Shown in pieces: positions 6,496-11,526 of a DNA stretch of 11,526 bases. The position numbers and the translations under genes are program-made. Location: assembly GCA_947378615.1 (NCBI GenBank), contig CANCKV010000042.1:1-11526 (forward strand), read 5' to 3'. This DNA is from Chitinophagaceae bacterium. Lineage in GTDB: Bacteria; Bacteroidota; Bacteroidia; Chitinophagales; Chitinophagaceae. Position 1 is the stretch's first letter; each line of letters begins with the position of its first letter. The notes under the pieces were generated by a model. It worked only from the letters and a program-made list of their open reading frames with translations. It was not told the DNA's origin and did no database searches.

Positions 6496-6801
6496 ATGCT
6501 AACAGAACAAGAAGAGAAGTTTATACAATGGTGGGAAGAGAATAGAGAATCTCAAAAGAAGAGTTTTAAACAGTTTTTTAAAGGACTTTCAAGAGGACTT
6601 GCCATCAGTTGTGGTATTGTATTTATAGTGATAATAGGTTGGTACAAAAGAGCAAATATGGAAGCAAATAGTCAAATGAGTATTTCAATATTTCTTATTG
6701 CACTTATTGGAATTGCGGTTTTCATGGCTTGGTTGTACCAAAACTACCAATGGGAAATGCAAGAACAACAATATTTAGAATTAAAAGCTCGGAAAAGATA
6801 A
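6496..6801 (+). CDS. Small two-TM membrane protein of unknown function
   Basis: A 101-residue protein not assigned to a named family. The N-terminus is amphipathic and charged (MLTEQEEKFIQWWEENRES). The first membrane segment lies at about 33-50 (RGLAISCGIVFIVIIGWY), followed by a short Asn/Glu/Ser loop. The second lies at about 63-81 (ISIFLIALIGIAVFMAWL), and the tail is charged and helical (NYQWEMQEQQYLELKARKR). By the positive-inside rule the Lys/Arg-rich ends suggest both termini are cytoplasmic. I have the impression that similar small proteins starting with MLTEQEEKF are common in Chitinophaga-type genomes, but I cannot check this. A good promoter lies four bases before the ATG. Its stop is directly followed by the heptamer element at 6803. 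Its product does not hint at a link to the divergent YhhN gene. Confidence 0.75.
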   Translation: MLTEQEEKFIQWWEENRESQKKSFKQFFKGLSRGLAISCGIVFIVIIGWYKRANMEANSQMSISIFLIALIGIAVFMAWLYQNYQWEMQEQQYLELKARKR

Positions 6802-6802
6802 G

Positions 6803-6930
6803 ATAATTGATAATGGTTAATGGTTAATGGTTACCTATATTAGTTAAATAAGTAACAAATTGCCTATTTAGTTTCCATTAACAATTAACCATTAATCATT
6901 AACCACTAACAATTATCAATTATCAATTAT
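6803..6930. repeat. Heptamer-repeat inverted element between convergent genes
   Basis: The left arm (6803-6830) is four 7-bp units: ATAATTG, ATAATGG, TTAATGG, TTAATGG. The right arm (6875-6930) is eight units in the opposite orientation: CCATTAA, CAATTAA, CCATTAA, TCATTAA, CCACTAA, then CAATTAT three times. The loop is about 44 bp. The element begins two bases after the stop of the small membrane protein and runs 8 bp into the 3' end of the GNAT gene, whose TGA stop (6925-6923) is part of a unit. It probably folds into a long imperfect hairpin and could end transcripts from both sides. Confidence 0.85.
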
Positions 6931-7435
6931 TAATTAATAGTGACATCACATAATCATTCATATAATAACCATCACCAATATGAAAATCCTGTTCCCTTAA
7001 AATTTCAAAACCCATCTTTTGATAAAATCCTACTGATTTATTCTTTCTATTAACCTGCAATACCAACTCCTTACCTCCCGAATCAATGACTCTTTTAATG
7101 ACTTCTTGCAATAATTTTTTTCCAGCACCCACTTTTTGTGCTTTAGGATTTACATAAAGCTTATCTAATTTATAAATTCTTTCTTCTTTGAATTTGTAAC
7201 AGGCAAAACCAATTGCAGTTCCATTTAATTCGGCAATGATATATGAATGTCCTAAGAACATCTCTTCTTCCAAAATATCTGTACTATATCGTTGATCTAA
7301 CATGTATTCCACTTGCCTTGAAGGAATGATTCTATTATAAGTGACAGGCCATGTTTCGTGTGCTATCTCCTGAATTGCAGGAATATCATCATTTACAGCA
7401 CTTCTGATTTCGAGAACCGTATTAGACTTATTCAT
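6923..7435 (-). CDS. GNAT-family N-acetyltransferase
   Basis: A 170-residue acetyltransferase that transfers acetyl from acetyl-CoA to an amine; the substrate is unknown. The opening LEIRSAVNDDIPAIQEIAHETW (8-29) is the typical first strand and helix. YIIAELNGTAIGFACYKF (65-82) covers strands 2-3. LDKLYVNPKAQKVGAGKKLL (90-109) is motif A, with the pyrophosphate-binding QKVGAG (100-105). LVLQVNRKNKSVGFYQKMGFE (125-145) is motif B, ending in the FYQKMGF signature. Length and order are complete. It starts 9 bp after the stop of the PAP2 gene on the same strand and probably shares its transcript. No Shine-Dalgarno is seen. The last residues (LLINN) are encoded by AT-rich DNA at the edge of the heptamer element, so its exact C-terminus may have been set by that insertion. 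Confidence 0.92.
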   Translation of the reverse strand: MNKSNTVLEIRSAVNDDIPAIQEIAHETWPVTYNRIIPSRQVEYMLDQRYSTDILEEEMFLGHSYIIAELNGTAIGFACYKFKEERIYKLDKLYVNPKAQKVGAGKKLLQEVIKRVIDSGGKELVLQVNRKNKSVGFYQKMGFEILREQDFHIGDGYYMNDYVMSLLINN

Positions 7436-7444
7436 CAGACTATA

Positions 7445-8104
7445 TTATTTTATTTTAAAAAACTTATGTTGTAACCAATTACTTAAGTAAGCACTTCCAA
7501 TACCAATTACTGCTCCTGCCAATACATCTGTAGGATAATGTTCGCCCAAATATAAACGAGAATAGCCAACAGAAGTTGCATACAAATAAGCGGGCACTAC
7601 CATATACCATTTCTTGCATTCAATCGATAAAGATGCAGCCAAAGAAAAGGCAGTAGATGTATGTCCTGAAGGGAATGAATTACCCGTTTCTGCATTGTCA
7701 TACGGATTAATGATTGTGGGATATTTTGTGTAAGGTCGAGGTCTGTTTATAGCAAACTTTAGTCCTTGAGTAATTGCAGTGTTAACAGCAACTGCACCCA
7801 CTATTTTCCATCCGTGTTGCTGTAATTCCTTGTCATGATGAATATAACCTGCCAACAAAACTCCCGCCGGAACAGCCAATGTAATTGGATATACGGAAGA
7901 AGTTGTCTTCTGCCAATATTTAGAAGATGGAATTGACGGATTAATGTTGTCCAACAAATTCACTTCACCTGATTGGGCAAAAAGATGGTTTCCTCCAATT
8001 AATAGTGCAAACAAAAGAGAGGCACGTAACAGCCTCCGTTTAGTGACAGTGATATTAAATATTTGCGAGACTCTCTTCAATAGTCTTAATTCTTGCTTCT
8101 GCAT
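7445..8104 (-). CDS. PAP2-family (type 2 phosphatidic acid) phosphatase
   Basis: A 219-residue phosphatase of the PAP2/haloperoxidase superfamily, with all three catalytic motifs. Motif 1 is KxxxxxxRP at K116-R123-P124 (KFAINRPRP), motif 2 is PSGH at 145-148 (SFPSGHTS), and motif 3 is SRxxxxxHxxxD at S182-R183, H189 and D193 (SRLYLGEHYPTD). H189 is the nucleophile and H148 the acid/base by family rule. Residues about 24-44 (RRLLRASLLFALLIGG, then FAQ) look like a signal peptide with an unusually long n-region. Membrane segments around 75-90, 100-115, 149-162, 168-180 and 193-210 place the active site on the periplasmic side. Likely substrates are phosphatidate, phosphatidylglycerol phosphate or undecaprenyl pyrophosphate. 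The chosen ATG at 8104 overlaps valS by 50 bp. The n-region is long, so a later start (such as TTG at codon 9) is possible. Confidence 0.9.
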   Translation of the reverse strand: MQKQELRLLKRVSQIFNITVTKRRLLRASLLFALLIGGNHLFAQSGEVNLLDNINPSIPSSKYWQKTTSSVYPITLAVPAGVLLAGYIHHDKELQQHGWKIVGAVAVNTAITQGLKFAINRPRPYTKYPTIINPYDNAETGNSFPSGHTSTAFSLAASLSIECKKWYMVVPAYLYATSVGYSRLYLGEHYPTDVLAGAVIGIGSAYLSNWLQHKFFKIK

Positions 8105-10769
8105 CTGCTTGTTTTTTTCTTTCTAACTCTATCACTTCGGGTCTTGCATTCTGCACAAAACGTTCATTACCTAACTTCTTTAATACAGATTGTAGGAATC
8201 CTTGTTGATGTGCCAAATCCTTCAGCAACTCCTGTTTCAAAGCAGTAGAATCCAATTCCTTTTCGCTTTCAATATAGAACTTATCTCTCTCAACAGCCAC
8301 TACGATTGTATTTGCAACGGTATTGTCTGTAAATGAAATCTCTGCGGCATTCACTTGTTTAGAAAGTATAGATTCTATTGCTTGATAATTAGCAGTTTCT
8401 GCCGTTTGAATATGCAGTTTGATTGTTTCTTTTGGCTTAATCTGATTCTTATTCCTAGCATCACGTAATGCAGTGATTACCTGTTTCAATAATTCGCCTT
8501 GTTGTAAGGTATCTGCATCAGGTACTCCAATCGGTAGATTAACTTTCACACATAAATCATCTGATTGTTCTTTTAAAAGATGATAAATCTCTTCTGAAAC
8601 AAAAGGCATGAAAGGATGAATCAACTGCATCAGTTCTTCGAAGAAACCAACAGTCTTTTCATATATTTCTTTGCTGATTGGTAGTTCAAAACCAGGTTTT
8701 ACCCATTCCAAATACCAACTACAGAAATCATCCCAAACCAAGGAGTAGATGGTCTTCAACGCTTCGCTCAATTTGAATTGTTCCATCAAGACCTCTACTT
8801 CAGTTTTAACTTGATTCAAGCGAGAAGAGAACCACATAATAGGAAAAGGAGTTGTAAGTTGTAAGTTATAGGTTGTAAGTAAAGAATCATGTTCTGACTT
8901 ATTACTTATTACTTCCAACTTATTACCTTCTTCTTGCCTTCCTTCCCACATCTTCACCAACTTCAGGGCATTCCAAAGTTTATTATTAAAGTTTCTTCCT
9001 TGTTCCAAACTGCTTTCGTCAAACAGTAAATCATTGCCCGCAGGGGAGGCAATCATGATTCCAAAACGTACGGCATCGGCACCATATTGTTCAATCAATC
9101 CTAATAAATCGGGTGAGTTGCCTAATTGCTTACTCATCTTCCTGCCTTGCTTATCACGCACCATTCCAGTGAAATACACATCTTTGAATGGTAATTGATG
9201 CTTGAATTCATAACCAGCCATAATCATCCTAGCCACCCAAAAAAAGATAATATCCTGTCCTGTTACCAAGGTAGTGGTTGGGTAATAATAGTTTATTTCC
9301 TCATTATCAGGATTGCTGATGCCCTTAAATACTTCTATCGGCCATAACCAAGAGGAGAACCAAGTATCCAGAACATCTTCATCTTGAAATAAATCATTAA
9401 TGGTCAAACTAGCATTAAAAGCTTGTGCCTTTGCCAATGCTTCATCTACTGTTTTAGCAACAAATACATTTCCATTTACATCATACCAAGCAGGAATCCT
9501 TTGTCCCCACCACAACTGACGGCTGATACACCAATCCTTTATGTTTTCCAACCAATGCTTGTAGGTATTCTTTGTTTTTGCAGGATGGAAAGTTATTTCA
9601 TCACTCATCACAGCTGATAATACTTCAGGATTCTTATTAATGAATCCTTTCATATCCATAAACCATTGAAGGCTTAACCTAGATTCTATAACAGCACCTG
9701 TTCTTTCGCTCGTTCCTACCTGCCCCTTATAATCCTCGATTTTTTCTATTTGACCTAATGCAGCAATATCTTCTACAATCTTTTTTCTTAGATCAAACCT
9801 GTCAACACCTACATAAGAAAGTACTAAATCAGAAGGGTTTTCATCCATCAATCCATTAGCCACAAACTTACCTTCTGCATCGAGCGTGTCAATTGTTTTA
9901 AGGTTATGCTTCCGCCCAATTTCATTATCATTCTTGTCGTGTGCAGGTGTAATTTTCAATGCCCCCGTACCAAACTCTGCATCCACATAGTCATCGGCGA
10001 TGATTGAAATCTTCCTATTAATAATTGGTACAATTACTTCCTTCCCAATCCATGCTTTATAACGATCGTCATTTGGATTCACGCAGATAGCCACATCACC
10101 TAGGATAGTCTCGGGACGGGTAGTTGCTACCATCATGAATTTGGAATTATCTTCTACCAAAGGATATTTAACGTAGTATAATTTGCTGTCAATATCTTTA
10201 AAGATAACTTCTTCATCGCTCAAGGCAGTTTTTCCAACAGGATCCCAATTAACCATCCGCATGCCACGATAGATGATGCCTTTCTCGTGCAAATTGATGA
10301 AGATATCTATGACGGATTTATAGTAATCCGCATCCATTGTGAAAGAAGTCCGTTTCCAATCGAGGCTACAACCAATTTTCTTTAATTGTTGCAAGATGAT
10401 CCCCCCATATTTTTCCTTCCATTCCCAAGCATAACTTAAAAATTCATCTCTAGATAAAGATGATTTCGAAATACCCCTTTCCCTCAACATGCCTACCACT
10501 TTTGCTTCAGTAGCAATAGAGGCGTGGTCAGTTCCGGGCACCCAACATGCATTCTTACCTTGCATCCTTGCACGACGTACTAATATATCCTGAATGGTAT
10601 TGTTCAAACAATGCCCCATGTGCAACACACCTGTAACATTTGGAGGAGGAATTACTACTGTAAAAGATTCACGCCCATCGGGTTTACTGCTGAAATAATC
10701 TTTCTGCAACCAATGTTCATACCACTTATTATCAATCAACGACGGTTCAAAATTCTTGCTTAATTCCAT
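8055..10769 (-). CDS. valS: Valyl-tRNA synthetase
   Basis: A 904-residue class I aminoacyl-tRNA synthetase that charges tRNA-Val. The catalytic Rossmann fold has the HIGH-type motif as HMGH (50-53, in PPPNVTGVLHMGH), and KMSKQ at 544-548 stands for KMSKS. The editing domain (CP1) lies at about 190-350, with MMVATTRPETILGDVA (212-227) and the GTGALKITPAHDKND region (267-281). NWDPVGKTALSDEEV (174-188), SRQLWWGQRIPAWY (416-429), DTWFSSWLWP (468-477) and GQDIIFFWVARMI (504-516) are further family signatures. The anticodon-binding domain follows from about 645, and a C-terminal coiled-coil arm occupies about 835-904. The odd part is residues 613-640 (NKLEVISNKSEHDSLL, then TTYNLQLTT), encoded by a heptamer repeat and additional to the expected length. 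It heads the valS-PAP2-GNAT group. There is no T-box leader; a TACTTTTG box lies at 10855-10848. Confidence 0.96.
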   Translation of the reverse strand: MELSKNFEPSLIDNKWYEHWLQKDYFSSKPDGRESFTVVIPPPNVTGVLHMGHCLNNTIQDILVRRARMQGKNACWVPGTDHASIATEAKVVGMLRERGISKSSLSRDEFLSYAWEWKEKYGGIILQQLKKIGCSLDWKRTSFTMDADYYKSVIDIFINLHEKGIIYRGMRMVNWDPVGKTALSDEEVIFKDIDSKLYYVKYPLVEDNSKFMMVATTRPETILGDVAICVNPNDDRYKAWIGKEVIVPIINRKISIIADDYVDAEFGTGALKITPAHDKNDNEIGRKHNLKTIDTLDAEGKFVANGLMDENPSDLVLSYVGVDRFDLRKKIVEDIAALGQIEKIEDYKGQVGTSERTGAVIESRLSLQWFMDMKGFINKNPEVLSAVMSDEITFHPAKTKNTYKHWLENIKDWCISRQLWWGQRIPAWYDVNGNVFVAKTVDEALAKAQAFNASLTINDLFQDEDVLDTWFSSWLWPIEVFKGISNPDNEEINYYYPTTTLVTGQDIIFFWVARMIMAGYEFKHQLPFKDVYFTGMVRDKQGRKMSKQLGNSPDLLGLIEQYGADAVRFGIMIASPAGNDLLFDESSLEQGRNFNNKLWNALKLVKMWEGRQEEGNKLEVISNKSEHDSLLTTYNLQLTTPFPIMWFSSRLNQVKTEVEVLMEQFKLSEALKTIYSLVWDDFCSWYLEWVKPGFELPISKEIYEKTVGFFEELMQLIHPFMPFVSEEIYHLLKEQSDDLCVKVNLPIGVPDADTLQQGELLKQVITALRDARNKNQIKPKETIKLHIQTAETANYQAIESILSKQVNAAEISFTDNTVANTIVVAVERDKFYIESEKELDSTALKQELLKDLAHQQGFLQSVLKKLGNERFVQNARPEVIELERKKQADAEARIKTIEESLANI
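8851..8924. repeat. Heptamer-repeat inverted element inside valS
   Basis: On the plus strand, GTTGTAA (8851), GTTGTAA (8858), GTTATAG (8865), GTTGTAA (8872) are followed by a ~18-bp spacer, then ACTTATT (8897), ACTTATT (8904), ACTTCCA (8911), ACTTATT (8918). The arms are in opposite orientation and share TAAGT-type cores, so an imperfect hairpin is possible. It lies in frame in valS and encodes residues about 615-640, between the catalytic core helix ending WNALKLVKMWEG and the start of the anticodon-binding domain. Confidence 0.85.
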
Positions 10770-10847
10770 TTTTATTAGTGAGTTAGGTACTGTACTATTG
10801 TAGTTACAAAATACAGTTCCTTATTATACAGATATATTTTTAGTTGC

Positions 10848-10855
10848 CAAAAGTA
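10848..10855 (-). promoter_or_regulatory. Possible -7 box of valS
   Basis: TACTTTTG on the minus strand fits TAnnTTTG and lies 78 bp before the valS ATG. No TTG sits at the usual distance upstream. The leader it implies is about 70 nt and contains a short GTACTGTAC near-palindrome (10778-10786) but no T-box features. Confidence 0.4.
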
Positions 10856-10856
10856 A

Positions 10857-11148
10857 GGAAAACAAAAAGGTTGTATTAAAATAGCAAGGAGAAAAGTTTT
10901 TTTGAATAAAAATAACCTAGAAGTAAGCGATTTCTTGGCAAAAAATATGTTGGTATTTAAATGAAAGTCGAAAGCTATGATATATTAGAATGAAAAAATC
11001 ATTACTAAATCCATGCAAAGTAATTTTCTAGATCTAGAACATTCAACTTAAGGCTTATTAGACACTGAAATGATACAAGCAAATGGCAACGCATTATATC
11101 ACAATTAAAAAGTCATTTTATAAATTCTATTGTTCGATGCATTAGTTT
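10857..11148. other. Intergenic DNA without recognised features
   Basis: AT-rich sequence between the valS promoter region and the MITE-like element. Only very short frames occur and no tRNA, hairpin terminator or repeat arm was found; CTAGATCTAG near 11033 is a short palindrome of no clear meaning. Confidence 0.5.
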
Positions 11149-11330
11149 CAAAGTCCGTTACTACTCAGGAGTTTCTACCACAAGGGCAACGAAGAAAAAA
11201 CAAGGAGCACTAGGACTTCTTTTTAAAATAATTGACAGGCAAATATATAAATTGTATACTTTACCTTGTGTTTCTTTGTTCAAATCCTGAGACCCTAGTG
11301 GTAAAAATACCTGAGTAATAACCAAAATCC
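11149..11330. mobile_element. 166-bp MITE-like element with 30-bp inverted ends and 8-bp flanking direct repeat
   Basis: The left end at 11157-11186 (GTTACTACTCAGG, then TACCAC and AGGG) matches the reverse complement of 11293-11322 (GTTATTACTCAGG, then TACCAC and AGGG) at 25 of 30 positions. Past a ~9-11 bp offset the arms pair again: AACGAAG...ACAAGG (11189-11205) with CCTTGTG...CTTTGTT (11264-11280). Directly outside lie CAAAGTCC (11149-11156) and CAAAATCC (11323-11330), an 8-bp direct repeat with one difference, as expected for a target-site duplication. It has no transposase, so it would move in trans, and 8 bp points loosely to an ISL3- or IS256-like parent. The 68-codon minus-strand frame crossing it (11161-11367) is not a gene. 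A purely structural hairpin without mobility remains possible. Confidence 0.75.
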
Positions 11331-11393
11331 ATATTTGTAGTCCATTAACTAGAAAAAACGGTACCAATTAGTCCTTAAAACAAAATCACCCTA

Positions 11394-11435
11394 ACTCATT
11401 CCTCTTAATTCACTACTCACCAATCACCTCTTACT
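11394..11435. repeat. Degenerate heptamer-repeat run at a gene 3' end
   Basis: Six successive 7-bp units, ACTCATT, CCTCTTA, ATTCACT, ACTCACC, AATCACC, TCTTACT, follow one another without gaps from 11394. They share a CTCAC/TTCAC-type core in the same phase. The last unit contains the TAA stop (minus, 11433-11431) of the adjacent partial gene. No inverted partner arm was found nearby, so this may be half of an element of the type at 6803-6930. Confidence 0.55.
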
Positions 11436-11526
11436 TCTTCACCTTATCAATAAATTGGTCTTCATTAATTGCATCTCCCTCGCTGCCTCTATTTGCTAAG
11501 CCTCCTGTAGCAGCCCGAGAGGGGAT
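11431..11526 (-). CDS. C-terminal end of an unrecognised protein (partial)
   Basis: The last 31 codons and TAA stop of a gene that begins beyond the right edge. The visible residues start IPSRAATGGLANRGSEG and end DAINEDQFIDKVKK, i.e. a flexible Gly/Ala/Ser stretch followed by a charged tail. Codon usage fits the neighbours and the frame is open to the edge, but 31 residues name no family. The stop lies in a heptamer-type repeat run. It lies upstream of valS on the same strand, separated by ~660 bp that include the MITE-like element, so it is unlikely to share a transcript with valS. Confidence 0.5.
   Translation of the reverse strand: MPSRAATGGLANRGSEGDAINEDQFIDKVKK

Noticed and set aside
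10770..10847. T-box or other aminoacylation riboswitch before valS
   Set aside because: The leader is only ~75 nt, with no specifier stem, T-box sequence or terminator/antiterminator pair; T-boxes are also not expected in this phylum.
11161..11367. 68-codon minus-strand frame
   Set aside because: It runs across both inverted ends of the MITE-like element and shows no protein family features.

Overview
The window reads as a chromosomal segment of a member of the Bacteroidota, most likely a Chitinophaga/Sphingobacteria-type organism. The reasons are AT-rich DNA, hardly any Shine-Dalgarno sequences, several -7 boxes of the TAnnTTTG(C) type peculiar to this phylum, SPII lipoproteins with short lipoboxes, a CcmE of the Cys type, and many simple intergenic repeats. 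This placement is an inference; no rRNA or other phylogenetic marker is present.

Layout. Positions 1-452 (minus) hold the start of ccmE, a cytochrome c maturation haem chaperone cut by the window edge. Positions 650-1324 (minus) encode an OmpA-like lipoprotein with a glycine zipper and a clear terminator. Positions 1325-2116 form a gene-poor stretch with two unusual repeat structures: a 102-bp hairpin element (1433-1534) and an array of five 42-bp tandem units bounded by 32-bp inverted ends (1630-1893). A DAO-type FAD oxidoreductase follows at 2117-3202 (plus), then a convergent lipoprotein with an Lcl/DUF1566 domain (3241-4143, minus). mtaB, the tRNA ms2t6A methylthiotransferase, lies at 4314-5588 (plus). 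A convergent multi-TM YhhN-family protein (5672-6445, minus) is divergent from a small two-TM protein (6496-6801, plus). A three-gene minus-strand group follows: valS (8055-10769), then a PAP2-family phosphatase overlapping the valS end by 50 bp (7445-8104), then a GNAT acetyltransferase (6923-7435). The right edge has a 166-bp MITE-like element with 30-bp inverted ends and a probable 8-bp target duplication, and the last 31 codons of an unrecognised minus-strand gene.

The genes are mostly housekeeping or envelope functions (haem handling, tRNA modification and charging, membrane lipids, surface lipoproteins) and do not form one pathway. The less ordinary content is the repeats. Four separate loci carry runs of 7-bp repeats, three of them as inverted arms. 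Three loci sit exactly at gene 3' ends, and one lies in frame inside valS, adding about 25 residues. With the TIR-bounded 42-bp array, the 102-bp hairpin and the MITE-like element, the window holds at least four structurally distinct classes of small non-coding repeat.
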